DNA from: Mycolicibacterium pulveris
Lineage (GTDB): Bacteria > Actinomycetota > Actinomycetes > Mycobacteriales > Mycobacteriaceae
Length of the DNA: 64,000 bases
Assembly (NCBI RefSeq): GCF_010725725.1
Contig: NZ_AP022599.1
Location: 4,216,001-4,280,000, forward strand
Direction: 5' to 3'
Part shown: positions 17,316-25,835 of the stretch, in pieces
Position numbering within the stretch: the stretch's first letter is position 1
Layout of the letters: every line of letters starts with the position of its first letter
Position numbers and translations under genes: made by a program
Notes under the pieces: model-generated
Seen by the model: only the letters and a program-made list of their open reading frames with translations
Told to the model about the DNA's origin: nothing
Database searches by the model: none

Positions 17316-18031
17316 GGCCCGGGACGGCCACGGTTTCCCGGGCAATCGCCATGGGAGCCGTGGTCGTCGCGGCCACGGTGCCGCTATCGGGTTGTGTGAG
17401 CACCGTTTCGGGCACGGCGGTGCGCGGCCCCGATCTCGGGCAGTTCGATGTGCCGCCGCTCGACGAAACCAAGCTCAACGACGTGCTGCTGTCCATCGGC
17501 GAGCTCAACGGGATCATGGGTTCGACCACGATGCGGGTCACCAGCGAGCTCGACGAGATGACCGACCACTCCGACGACGTGTCGGACCGGGACTGCCTGG
17601 GCACGGTCTACGGCGCTGAGGAACCGGTGTATGACGGCAGCGGCTGGACGCACGTGCGCGACGAGGTGGCCCGCGAACCCGGCGACGACAACGCGCACTG
17701 GGTCGAGCAGACCGCGGTGCTGTACCCGTCGCCCAGAAACGCGCAGCGGTTCTTCGACGACTCCAGGCGGGCCTGGCAGAACTGCGCGGGCACCCCGGTC
17801 GCGATCTTCTCCGACGACGAGGCGTATTTCTGGGACCTCGACGACGTCCTCACCGAGGACGCGCTGATCACCCAGATGACCACCCAGGACGACGCCGACG
17901 GATGGGCCTGCCAGCACGCCCTTGCCGTGGCGTCCAACCTCACCGTCGAAACCTGGGCGTGCGGCTACACGATCATCGACGAGGCCGAGACCATCGCCCG
18001 CGAGATGCTCGCCAACGCCGCCCGCAGATAG
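17312..18031 (+). CDS. Second PknH-sensor-like lipoprotein
   Basis: 239 residues from the GTG that overlaps the lppR stop. Signal peptide with lipobox PLSGC (VVVAATVPLSGCVSTV). It has the same paired-cysteine plan as LppR (DRDCLGTVY, WQNCAGTP, WACQHALAV, WACGYTI), so the two are tandem paralogues of one sensor fold. It would be surface-anchored next to LppR. It is more acidic than LppR. The function is unknown; stimulus sensing or cell-wall ligand binding is a family guess. Confidence 0.78.
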   Translation: MRPGTATVSRAIAMGAVVVAATVPLSGCVSTVSGTAVRGPDLGQFDVPPLDETKLNDVLLSIGELNGIMGSTTMRVTSELDEMTDHSDDVSDRDCLGTVYGAEEPVYDGSGWTHVRDEVAREPGDDNAHWVEQTAVLYPSPRNAQRFFDDSRRAWQNCAGTPVAIFSDDEAYFWDLDDVLTEDALITQMTTQDDADGWACQHALAVASNLTVETWACGYTIIDEAETIAREMLANAARR

Positions 18032-18033
18032 GC

Positions 18034-18091
18034 CGAGCAGACGCTAAAACCCCCAAATGCACCGCGAATTGGGGGTTTTCACGTCTGCTCG
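18034..18091. terminator. Strong palindromic element between convergent genes
   Basis: CGAGCAGACG pairs perfectly with CGTCTGCTCG. After a 2-nt mismatch, AAAACCCCCAA pairs with TTGGGGGTTTT, around an 11-nt loop. It lies between the lipoprotein and trehalase stops and would terminate in both directions. The same sequence family recurs at the end of cysA. Confidence 0.75.
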
Positions 18092-18108
18092 CGGATGGAA
18101 GCGGAACG

Positions 18109-20157
18109 CTACATCGGGGCGTTGGCGGGCACGAAACCGCCGGAGCTGTCGGCCTCCTCCTCGGCGCGGATCACGTGCACCACCGCGTTGATCAACGCCA
18201 GATGGGTGAACGCCTGCGGGAAGTTGCCGAGGTGACGTCCGGTGCGGGGTTCGATCTCCTCGGCGTACAGGTGCAGCGGGCTGGCGAACGACAGCAGCCG
18301 CTCGCACAGATGCTTGGCGCGGTGGATCTCGCCGATCTCGACCAACGCCGACACCAGCCAGAACGAGCAGATCGTGAAGGTGCCCTCATCGCCGGCCAGC
18401 CCGTCGTCGGTCTCTTCGACGCGGTAGCGCAGCACCAGACCGTCCTCGGTGAGCTCGTCGGCGATCGCCAGCACGGTGGCGCGCACCCGCGGGTCGTCGG
18501 GCGGCAGGAACCGGGTCAGCACCGCCAACAGCAGCGACGCGTCCAGTGCGTCGTTGCCGTAGCGCTGGGTCAGCACCCCTCGGGAGTCGACACCGTTCTT
18601 GAGCACATCGGCCTTGATCTCCTCGGCGATGGCGCGCCACTGCTGGGCGTAGGACTTCTCGCCCTGCAGTTCGGCCAGTTTGGAGCCGCGGTCCAGCGCC
18701 ACCCAGCACATGATCTTGCTGGAGGTGAAGTGCTGCGGCTCGCCGCGCACCTCCCAGATGCCGCGGTCGGGTTGGCGCCAGTGCTTGATCGCCTCCTCGA
18801 CCTGCTGCTTGAGCACCGGCCACAACGTGTCGGAGATCTGCTCGCGCGACTTGGCGTGCAGATACACCGAATCCAGCATCGTGCCCCAGATGTCGTGCTG
18901 CATCTGGTTGTACGCCCCGTTGCCGATGCGCACCGGGCGTGCGCCGTCGTAGCCGGACAGGTGGTGCAGTTCCTCCTCGACCAGCGTGCGCTCACCGCCG
19001 ACGGCGTACATCACCTGCAGCGGGTGACGCTCGCCGTTGTTGGCGCCGGAGACGTCGGCGATGAACGCGAAGAAGTCGTCGGCCTCGCGGTCGAGGCCCA
19101 TCGTGTACAGACCCCACAGCGCGAACGTCGAGTCACGCACCCAGGCATAGCGGTAATCCCAGTTCCGTTCGCCCTGCGGGGTTTCCGGCAGCGACGTGGT
19201 GGGAGCCGCCAGCAGCGCGCCGGTCGGCGAGTAGGTGAGCCCCTTCAGCGTCAACGCGCTGCGCTGCAGGTAGGCCCGCCACGGATGATCGGGGAAGTTT
19301 CCGATGTTGATCCACTGCCGCCAGCACTCGCTGGTCTGCCACATCTTGTCGGCGGCTTCGTCGTAGTTCTGTGGCGCCGGGTGCTTGGACCACGACAGCG
19401 CGACGAACGCGTTGTCGCCCTCCTTCATCCGGGTGCGTGCGCGCGCCTCGTGGCCCTCCAGCCCCAGCCGCAGGTTGGTGGTCAACCGCAGCGTCGGATG
19501 CGCGTCGGGGTCGCGGCGGGCGCGGGCGATCGCCTCACCGTAGGCCTGGGCCGAGTACTCCCAGGTGGCGGGGATGCGGTGGTAGTCGAACGCGGGCTCG
19601 CAGTTGAGCACCAGCTCGACGGTGCCGCTCACACACCGCACCGTGCGCAGCAGGATGTGCTCGGCGTCCCAATCCATCGGGGTGCGGCGGTGGGTGCGCG
19701 ACCGGGTTTCGAGGTCATGCCACGGCCCCATCACCAGCGCGTCGCGCACGATCAACCAGCCGGTGTGGGTCTGCCAGGTGGTTTCCAGGATCAGGCTGCC
19801 CGGCAGGTACCGGCGGGCCGCCGGCACCGATACCCCGTAGGGGCCCAGCCGGAAGTGGCCGGCGCCGCGGTCCAGGATCGCGCCGAACACGCTGGGCGAG
19901 TCGGGGCGCGGAACGCACAACCATTCGACCGACCCCGCCGACGAGATCAGGCACGTGTTCTCGCAGTCGGACAGGAACGCATAGTCGGCGATCGGCGGAA
20001 AGGGGTTCCGCAGCGACGCCGTCGGCGCGTAGGGCATCGGCCCGGTCATGGTCAACGGGACGTTCGACTCGCCGGTGGGGGCGGATCTCGACCCGTTGTC
20101 GCCCTCAATCTTGGCCTTCGACGACTCTTCGGACGGCTCGATATGCGGCAGAACCAT
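18109..20157 (-). CDS. GH15 family glycosidase, probable trehalase
   Basis: 682 residues from ATG 20157; a later ATG at about 20049 (TGPMPYAPTASLRNPFPPI) would give a protein nearer the usual 640. The N-terminal beta domain reads PIADYAFLSDCENTCLISS and EWLCVPRPDSPSVFGAIL. The (alpha/alpha)6 barrel carries RNWDYRYAWVRDSTFALWGL and the acidic GIWEVRGEPQHFTSSKIMCW. It matches M. tuberculosis Rv2402 by position. I recall Rv2402 and its M. smegmatis homologue being shown to be trehalases, so trehalose hydrolysis is more likely than glucoamylase activity. No signal peptide. It stands alone on the minus strand. Confidence 0.85.
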   Translation of the reverse strand: MVLPHIEPSEESSKAKIEGDNGSRSAPTGESNVPLTMTGPMPYAPTASLRNPFPPIADYAFLSDCENTCLISSAGSVEWLCVPRPDSPSVFGAILDRGAGHFRLGPYGVSVPAARRYLPGSLILETTWQTHTGWLIVRDALVMGPWHDLETRSRTHRRTPMDWDAEHILLRTVRCVSGTVELVLNCEPAFDYHRIPATWEYSAQAYGEAIARARRDPDAHPTLRLTTNLRLGLEGHEARARTRMKEGDNAFVALSWSKHPAPQNYDEAADKMWQTSECWRQWINIGNFPDHPWRAYLQRSALTLKGLTYSPTGALLAAPTTSLPETPQGERNWDYRYAWVRDSTFALWGLYTMGLDREADDFFAFIADVSGANNGERHPLQVMYAVGGERTLVEEELHHLSGYDGARPVRIGNGAYNQMQHDIWGTMLDSVYLHAKSREQISDTLWPVLKQQVEEAIKHWRQPDRGIWEVRGEPQHFTSSKIMCWVALDRGSKLAELQGEKSYAQQWRAIAEEIKADVLKNGVDSRGVLTQRYGNDALDASLLLAVLTRFLPPDDPRVRATVLAIADELTEDGLVLRYRVEETDDGLAGDEGTFTICSFWLVSALVEIGEIHRAKHLCERLLSFASPLHLYAEEIEPRTGRHLGNFPQAFTHLALINAVVHVIRAEEEADSSGGFVPANAPM

Positions 20158-20222
20158 GCCGACATCATCGACTGCCGACCTGTCCGGAGTCCACCCGCAG
20201 GGTGTGTGTCGTCCGACGGGGA

Positions 20223-21467
20223 TCAGCGGCGCGCGAACTGCGGCACGGACTCGGGAAGCGGGCCGATCGCCACGCCGTACGCCGCGACCCTGCGCAGCAG
20301 CGTCGTGCGCGCGGCGATTCGGATCAAAAGCGGCGGCCGGACCGGGCCGCTGGAGCCCACCGCGACCGCGATCACCCGCGCGTGAATCACCCGCTGCACC
20401 GCCTGGATCACGGCGGCGGGCAGCCACCGCCGGGCCTGCAGCCGGGCCAACTGCCTGACCGGAACCCGGCCCGTCCGCAGCGGAGCGGCCAGCATGCGCC
20501 CGGCGGCCACCGCATCGGCCACCGCCAGGTTGATCCCCACGCCGCCGACCGGCGACATCGCGTGCGCGGCGTCGCCGATCAGCAACAAACCGTCGGTGTA
20601 CCAGCGTCGCAGCCGGTTGAGCTGGACGTTGAGCAGCTTGACGTCATCCATCGACGTCAACGCCGCGGTGTGTTCGGCCAACCACGGCACCAGGGCCACC
20701 ACGTTGCGGCGCAGCGCCTCGACGCCCTCGGCGCGAAGCTCGCTGTCACGCCCCTTCGGGATGACGTAGGCGCACTGGTAGTAGTCACCGCGGTCGATCA
20801 CGATCTGGGCATTCCCGGCGCCGAGCACCCCGGCCAGGCCGTGGGGGTCGTCGGCATCTCGAGGCAGCCGGAACCACCACACGTCCATCGGCGCGCCGAA
20901 GTTCTTGGGCGTCATCCCCATGGCCGCCCGCAGCGTCGAGGACCGACCGTCGCAGGCCACGGTCAGCGGTGCGTGCATCGCGCGCACCTTCCCGTCGGCC
21001 GTGCGGTAGCGCACCCCGACCACCGTGTGGTTGCGGGGACCGCCGCGGACGATCGGTCCGAGCACCTCGGTGCTGCGCAACAGTGTGAACGTGGGCTCTT
21101 TTTCGGCCGCAGACGCCAACAGCTCCAGGAAGTCCCACTGCGGCACCAGCGCGATGTGTTTGTGCGGCCCGGGAATTCGGCGCAGATCCATCGCCACCTC
21201 GGTGCCCTGCACGCTCAGCGACAGCCGTTCGATCTCACGGTGCGGGATTCGGGCGAACTCCTCGCCGAGACCGAGCTCGTCAAGCAACCGCAGGGTGCTG
21301 GCGTGCACGGTGTCGCCGCGGAAGTCACGCAGGAAGTCGGCGTGCTTTTCCATCACCGTGACGTCGATGCCGGCGCGGGCGAGGAGCAGGCCGAGCATCA
21401 TCCCGGCGGGCCCGCCGCCGGCGACGATGCAGGTGGTGCTCTCGGGGCGCGGCTCGTCGTGCGGCAC
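20223..21467 (-). CDS. FAD-dependent monooxygenase (p-hydroxybenzoate hydroxylase family)
   Basis: 414 residues from a GTG at 21467. The GxGxxG Rossmann motif is IVAGGGPAGMMLGLLLARAG, the DG motif reads VACDGRSSTLRAAMG, and the second FAD motif is LLIGDAAHAMSPVGGVGINLAV. All three fingerprints of class A flavoprotein monooxygenases are intact, so it should hydroxylate an aromatic or similar substrate with NAD(P)H and O2. Substrate unknown. It lies 65 bp upstream of the trehalase-like gene, but no functional link is evident. Confidence 0.88.
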   Translation of the reverse strand: MPHDEPRPESTTCIVAGGGPAGMMLGLLLARAGIDVTVMEKHADFLRDFRGDTVHASTLRLLDELGLGEEFARIPHREIERLSLSVQGTEVAMDLRRIPGPHKHIALVPQWDFLELLASAAEKEPTFTLLRSTEVLGPIVRGGPRNHTVVGVRYRTADGKVRAMHAPLTVACDGRSSTLRAAMGMTPKNFGAPMDVWWFRLPRDADDPHGLAGVLGAGNAQIVIDRGDYYQCAYVIPKGRDSELRAEGVEALRRNVVALVPWLAEHTAALTSMDDVKLLNVQLNRLRRWYTDGLLLIGDAAHAMSPVGGVGINLAVADAVAAGRMLAAPLRTGRVPVRQLARLQARRWLPAAVIQAVQRVIHARVIAVAVGSSGPVRPPLLIRIAARTTLLRRVAAYGVAIGPLPESVPQFARR

Positions 21468-21499
21468 GGCGCAATCTTCGCATCACATACCCTGGCCAG

Positions 21500-21697
21500 G
21501 TGGACGGCTTCCTCAATTGGTGGGACGGCGTCGAGCTGTGGCTCACCGGGCTGCCGTTCGTTGCGCAGACCGCGGTGGTGATGCCGGTGGTGCTTGCGGG
21601 GGCCTTCGGGCTCGCGGTGGTGCTCGACGGCGTGCTGGGCAACAGCATCCGACTGGTGCGCCGGGTGCGCCATCTTGACCGGGACGACGATCGATGA
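21500..21697 (+). CDS. Small membrane protein
   Basis: 65 residues from a GTG. It has one or two hydrophobic segments (LPFVAQTAVVMPVVLAGAFG and AVVLDGVLGNSI) and a charged C-terminus (RRVRHLDRDDDR). It lies just before the subI region, as the small membrane protein Rv2401A does in M. tuberculosis. No known function. It starts 32 bp from the divergent monooxygenase start, so the two promoters overlap. Confidence 0.6.
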   Translation: MDGFLNWWDGVELWLTGLPFVAQTAVVMPVVLAGAFGLAVVLDGVLGNSIRLVRRVRHLDRDDDR

Positions 21698-21707
21698 GAG
21701 GTGGCAC

Positions 21708-21794
21708 ATGCCGCGGTCGAGGGTGACGTTGGTGCTCGTCTTCTTGGTGGTGTTGGTCCTCGTCGCGTGGCTGGTGACGCGTCAGGGCGGCTGA
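21708..21794 (+). CDS. 28-residue single-pass membrane peptide
   Basis: ATG at 21708 with GAGAGGTGG upstream, encoding MPRSRVTLVLVFLVVLVLVA and ending WLVTRQGG. A basic start, one long hydrophobic helix and a short tail make it a plausible single-pass membrane micropeptide. It begins 10 bp after the stop of the 65-residue membrane protein, so coexpression is likely. Too short for family assignment. Confidence 0.5.
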   Translation: MPRSRVTLVLVFLVVLVLVAWLVTRQGG

Positions 21795-21825
21795 GCCCAC
21801 ACCGAGCACATCCGGTGAATTCTGT

Positions 21826-21831
21826 TATTCT
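21826..21831 (+). promoter_or_regulatory. -10 element of the leaderless polycysteine transcript
   Basis: TATTCT ends 7 nt before the A of the ATG at 21839, the spacing expected for transcription starting at the initiation codon itself (leaderless mRNA). Confidence 0.6.
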
Positions 21832-21838
21832 TCGCGCC

Positions 21839-21931
21839 ATGCGTACGGCTACCGGCAACAAGGGCGGCCATGTCTTGGCGCTCATTGCCGTGGGCTTCTC
21901 CGCTGTCGCTGACGTCTGTTGTTGTTGCTAA
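21839..21931 (+). CDS. Polycysteine leader peptide upstream of subI-cysTWA
   Basis: 30 residues, ending in four consecutive cysteines just before the stop (ADVCCCC). No Shine-Dalgarno sequence; the -10 box spacing indicates a leaderless start. Such polycysteine leaders were described in M. smegmatis as cysteine-responsive attenuators in front of sulfur genes. Slow translation of the Cys run when cysteine is short would relieve repression of the downstream operon. The following 116 bp (21932-22047) hold no gene and would contain the attenuating RNA structure and the subI ribosome site. The role is by analogy. Confidence 0.85.
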   Translation: MRTATGNKGGHVLALIAVGFSAVADVCCCC

Positions 21932-22047
21932 CCCCACTCCCGTCCACGGTTTGGTGTCGGCAGCGGCCATCCAAAGCCTGATGCTGATCTGTTCTTGCCG
22001 TTGTGGCGGGCCGTCCCGTTAGCGTTTCTGCAAGGAAAGGTCATCAA

Positions 22048-23061
22048 ATGCTCAACCGCCCCAGGTCGTGGCGAAACGCCGCCGTACTGACCACCGTCGC
22101 CGCCGTCCTCGCCGCCTGCGGCGGGGGTGCCAGCGATGTCGCCGGTGACGGAGGCACCTCTGACGCCGAGACGACACTCACCTTGGTTGCCTACGCCGTA
22201 CCCGAACCCGGCTGGTCGAAGGTCGCCCCCGCGTTCGCCGCCACCGAGGAGGGCAAGGGGGTCGCCGTCACCGCGTCCTACGGCGCCTCCGGCGACCAGT
22301 CGCGTGCGGTCGAAGCCGGGAAACCCGCCGACATCGTCAACTTCTCGGTGGAGCCCGACATCACCCGTCTGGTCAAGGCCGGCAAGGTCGACGAGAACTG
22401 GAATACCGGTGCGACCAAGGGGATCCCGTTCGGCTCGGTCGTCACCTTCGCGGTGCGCGACGGCAACCCGAAGAACATCCGCGACTGGAACGATCTGCTG
22501 CAGCCCGGTCTCGAGGTCATCACGCCCAGCCCGCTGAGTTCGGGCTCGGCCAAATGGAACCTGCTGGCGCCGTACGCCTGGGCCAGCAACGGCGGGCAGG
22601 ATCCGCAGGGCGGCCTCGAGTTCGTGACCAAGCTCGTGACCGAGCACGTCAAACTGCGGCCCAGTTCGGGTCGTGAGGCCACCGACGTCTTCCAGCAGGG
22701 CAGCGGTGATGTGCTGCTGGCCTACGAGAACGAGGCGATCAACTTCGGGCTGGAATACGTGAACCCGCCGCAGACCTTCAAAATCGAAAACCCGGTGGCG
22801 GTCGTGAACGCCAGTCGGCACGCGGAGAAGGCCCGCCAGTTCGTGAACTTCCAGTACACCCCCGAGGCGCAGACGCTGTGGGCGGAAGCCGGATTCCGTC
22901 CCGTCGACCCCGCGGTGCTCGCCGAGTTCGCCGACAAGTACCCCGCACCCGAGAAGCTGTGGACCATCGACGATCTCGGCGGCTGGGCAAAGGTCGACCC
23001 GGAGCTGTTCAACAAGGACAACGGCGCCATCACGAAGATCTACCAGCAGGCCACTGGATGA
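22048..23061 (+). CDS. subI: Sulfate-binding lipoprotein of the CysTWA transporter
   Basis: 337 residues from ATG 22048 with GGAAAGG upstream. Lipoprotein signal ending in LAACGG. The mature part is a type II periplasmic binding protein of the sulfate/thiosulfate family: TLTLVAYAVPEPGWSKVAPA, SYGASGDQSRAV, the PADIVNFS substrate-binding stretch and SSGSAKWNLLAPYAW. It captures sulfate outside the membrane and passes it to CysT/CysW. The ATGA overlap with cysT shows translational coupling. Expression is expected to rise under cysteine limitation through the leader peptide upstream. Confidence 0.95.
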   Translation: MLNRPRSWRNAAVLTTVAAVLAACGGGASDVAGDGGTSDAETTLTLVAYAVPEPGWSKVAPAFAATEEGKGVAVTASYGASGDQSRAVEAGKPADIVNFSVEPDITRLVKAGKVDENWNTGATKGIPFGSVVTFAVRDGNPKNIRDWNDLLQPGLEVITPSPLSSGSAKWNLLAPYAWASNGGQDPQGGLEFVTKLVTEHVKLRPSSGREATDVFQQGSGDVLLAYENEAINFGLEYVNPPQTFKIENPVAVVNASRHAEKARQFVNFQYTPEAQTLWAEAGFRPVDPAVLAEFADKYPAPEKLWTIDDLGGWAKVDPELFNKDNGAITKIYQQATG

Positions 23062-23936
23062 CAGCAAGCCTTGAGCCCGAGGCGGCCCGGCAGGACCCCA
23101 CCGGCAGCGGTGGCGCCGGGTTGCCCCGGGGTTTCTTCACCAGCCGCTACGGCAGCACCAGGCTGCGGGTCGGGGTCGCGACGACGTGGCTGTCGATCAT
23201 CGTGCTGTTGCCGCTGGCGGCGATCGCCTGGCAGTCCGCCGGAGGCGGCTGGGATGCGTTCTGGCAGGCGGTCACCTCCAACGGGGCGATCCAGTCGTTT
23301 CGGGTCACGCTGACCGTCTCGGTGACGGTCGCGGTGATCAACCTGTTCTTCGGTCTGCTGGTCGCGTGGGTGCTGACCCGCGACGACTTCCCCGGCAAGA
23401 GGCTGGTGGACGCGATCATCGACCTGCCGTTCGCGCTGCCGACGATCGTGGCGAGCCTGGTGATGCTGGCGCTGTACGGGCCGGCCAGCCCGGTCGGCAT
23501 TCACCTTCAGCACACCAAGTGGGGGGTGGGGATGGCGCTGCTCTTCGTCACCCTGCCGTTCGTGGTGCGTTCGGTACAGCCGGTGCTGCTCGAATTGGAC
23601 CGCGAGGTCGAGGAGGCCGCGGCCTCGCTGGGCGCCGACAACTTCACGATCTTTCGGCTGGTGTTGCTGCCCGCCTTGCTGCCGTCATTGCTTTCCGGTG
23701 CGGGGCTGGCGTTTTCGCGGGCCATCGGCGAATACGGCTCGGTGGTGCTCATCGGTGGGGCGGTGCCCGGGGAGACCGAGGTGTCGTCGCAGTACATCCG
23801 CACCCTGATCGAGTTCGACGACCGCACCGGTGCGGCCGCCGTTTCGATCGTGCTGCTGGCGATCTCGTTCGTCGTGTTGTTCATTCTGCGCAGCATCGGG
23901 TCGCGGGTGGCCAAGCGACAGGAGCTGTCCGAGTGA
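23058..23936 (+). CDS. cysT: Sulfate ABC transporter permease CysT
   Basis: 292 residues. Six predicted membrane helices and the permease EAA loop (EEAAASLGADNFTIFRLVLLPALLPSLLSG) that contacts the ATPase. IDLPFALPTIVASLVML is characteristic of the CysT/CysU subfamily. It forms the membrane channel with CysW for uptake of sulfate (and usually thiosulfate). The ATG overlaps the subI stop, and its own stop overlaps the cysW GTG (GTGA). Confidence 0.95.
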   Translation: MTASLEPEAARQDPTGSGGAGLPRGFFTSRYGSTRLRVGVATTWLSIIVLLPLAAIAWQSAGGGWDAFWQAVTSNGAIQSFRVTLTVSVTVAVINLFFGLLVAWVLTRDDFPGKRLVDAIIDLPFALPTIVASLVMLALYGPASPVGIHLQHTKWGVGMALLFVTLPFVVRSVQPVLLELDREVEEAAASLGADNFTIFRLVLLPALLPSLLSGAGLAFSRAIGEYGSVVLIGGAVPGETEVSSQYIRTLIEFDDRTGAAAVSIVLLAISFVVLFILRSIGSRVAKRQELSE

Positions 23937-24745
23937 CGCTTTCGCCCGCCGCACGTTACGCGCTCCGATTCCTGGCGCTGGGCTATCTGCTGGTGCTGCT
24001 CGTGGTGCCGGTCGGGCTGATCCTCTGGCGCACCTTCGCGCCGGGATTCGGCGCGTTCATCGAGTCGGTCACCACCCCCGCGGCGATCTCGGCGCTTCAG
24101 CTCTCGCTGTTGGTGGTGGCGATCGTGGTGCCGCTCAACGTGATCTTCGGGGTCCCAACGGCGTTGGTGCTGGCGCGTAACAAGTTCCGCGGAAAGAGCC
24201 TGTTGCAGGCGGTGATCGACCTGCCGTTCGCGGTGTCGCCGGTGGTGGTTGGGGTGGCGCTGATCCTGCTGTGGGGATCGGCCGGGGCGCTGGGGTTCGT
24301 CGAGAACGACTTCGGAATCAAGGTCATCTTCGGGCTGCCCGGGATCGTGCTGGCCAGCATCTTCGTCACGGTCCCGTACGTCATCCGCGAGGTCGAGCCG
24401 GTGCTGCACGAGTTGGGCACCGACCAGGAGGAAGCCGCGTCGACGCTGGGCTCCAGCGGATGGCAGACGTTTCGGCTGGTCACCTTGCCGTCGATCAAGT
24501 GGGGCCTGATGTACGGCATCGTGTTGACCGTGGCCCGCACGCTCGGTGAATACGGCGCGGTGATCATGGTGTCGTCGAACCTGCCGGGCACCTCCCAGAC
24601 GTTGACGCTGCTGGTGTCGGACCGCTACATGCGCGGCGCCGAATACGGCGCGTATGCCATCTCCACGCTGCTGATGGCGGTGGCGATCGTCGTGCTGATC
24701 GCGCAAGTGGTCCTCGACATCCGCCGCGAGAAGACAGCCAAATAG
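23933..24745 (+). CDS. cysW: Sulfate ABC transporter permease CysW
   Basis: 270 residues from the GTG overlapping cysT. It is related to CysT, with its own EAA loop (EEAASTLGSSGWQTFRLVTLPSIKWGLMYG) and the conserved IDLPFAVSPVVVGVAL helix. Partner of CysT in the heterodimeric sulfate channel. cysA follows after 15 bp with its own strong ribosome site. Confidence 0.95.
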   Translation: MTLSPAARYALRFLALGYLLVLLVVPVGLILWRTFAPGFGAFIESVTTPAAISALQLSLLVVAIVVPLNVIFGVPTALVLARNKFRGKSLLQAVIDLPFAVSPVVVGVALILLWGSAGALGFVENDFGIKVIFGLPGIVLASIFVTVPYVIREVEPVLHELGTDQEEAASTLGSSGWQTFRLVTLPSIKWGLMYGIVLTVARTLGEYGAVIMVSSNLPGTSQTLTLLVSDRYMRGAEYGAYAISTLLMAVAIVVLIAQVVLDIRREKTAK

Positions 24746-24760
24746 GCTGGAGGAGACATC

Positions 24761-25834
24761 ATGACCAATGCGATCACCGTGCGAGGCGCCAACAAGCGCT
24801 ACGGCGACTTCGCCGCACTGGACAACGTCGACTTCGACGTGCCGTCTGGCTCCTTGACGGCGCTGCTCGGGCCCAGCGGCTCGGGCAAGTCGACGCTGTT
24901 GCGTGCGATCGCGGGCCTGGACCGACCCGACACCGGAACCATCACGATCAACGGCCGTGACGTCACCGACGTGCCCCCGCAACGGCGGGGCATCGGGTTC
25001 GTGTTTCAGCACTACGCGGCGTTCAAGCACCTGAACGTGCGGGACAACGTCGCCTTCGGCCTGAAGATCCGCAAGCGGCCGAAGACCGAGATCAAGGAGA
25101 AGGTCGACAACCTGCTGGAAGTGGTGGGGCTGGCCGGGTTTCAGACCCGCTACCCGAACCAGCTCTCCGGCGGGCAGCGGCAGCGCATGGCGCTGGCGCG
25201 CGCACTGGCCGTGAACCCGGAGGTGCTGTTGCTCGACGAGCCGTTCGGCGCGCTGGACGCCAAGGTGCGTGAGGATCTGCGGATCTGGCTGCGGCGCCTG
25301 CACGAGGAAGTGCACGTCACCACCGTGTTGGTCACCCACGACCAGTCCGAGGCGCTGGACGTGGCCGACCGCATCGCGGTGCTCAACCAGGGCCGCATCG
25401 AGCAGGTCGGTTCCCCGACAGAGGTTTACGACGAACCCGCCAACGCGTTCGTGATGTCGTTTCTCGGGGCGGTGTCCTCACTGAACGGCAGCCTGGTGCG
25501 CCCCCACGACATCCGCGTCGGGCGCAGCCCGGAGATGGCCATCGCGGCAAGCGAGGACTCCGTGGCCACCACCGGCGTCGTGCGGGCCACCATCGACCGA
25601 ATCGTCATGCTCGGCTTCGAGGTTCGTCTCGAGCTCACCAACGGCGCGACCAACGCCTCGTTCACCGCGCAGATCACCCGCGGGGACGCCGAGGCGCTCG
25701 CGTTGAAGGCCGGCGACACCGTCTACGTGCGCGCCACCCGCGTCCCGGCGATCCCGCCCAGCGGCGCGAGCAGTCAGGAAAACCCCCTGCAGAGCGCGGA
25801 AATAGGGGATTTCGCGACTGCTCGCGAAGAGTGA
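24761..25834 (+). CDS. cysA: Sulfate/thiosulfate import ATP-binding protein CysA
   Basis: 357 residues; GGAGGAG precedes the ATG. Walker A is GPSGSGKST, then [20 protein letters not shown] (Q-loop), the signature LSGGQRQR, Walker [15 protein letters not shown] and the switch His in [11 protein letters not shown]. The C-terminal TOBE-like regulatory domain ([17 protein letters not shown]...) is that of CysA. It energises CysTW. Oddly, the last 20 or so codons are formed by a palindromic repeat, so the natural C-terminus may have been altered by its insertion. Confidence 0.95.
   Translation: MTNAITVRGANKRYGDFAALDNVDFDVPSGSLTALLGPSGSGKSTLLRAIAGLDRPDTGTITINGRDVTDVPPQRRGIGFVFQHYAAFKHLNVRDNVAFGLKIRKRPKTEIKEKVDNLLEVVGLAGFQTRYPNQLSGGQRQRMALARALAVNPEVLLLDEPFGALDAKVREDLRIWLRRLHEEVHVTTVLVTHDQSEALDVADRIAVLNQGRIEQVGSPTEVYDEPANAFVMSFLGAVSSLNGSLVRPHDIRVGRSPEMAIAASEDSVATTGVVRATIDRIVMLGFEVRLELTNGATNASFTAQITRGDAEALALKAGDTVYVRATRVPAIPPSGASSQENPLQSAEIGDFATAREE
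25766..25825. repeat. Palindromic repeat inside the cysA 3' end
   Basis: GCGAGCAGTC (25766-25775) pairs perfectly with GACTGCTCGC (25816-25825). Inside, GAAAACCCCCT faces AGGGGATTTC. It is the same element family as at 18034-18091. It sits before the converging chelatase gene and can serve as a terminator for both, while also encoding the CysA tail. Confidence 0.7.
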
Positions 25835-25835
25835 A

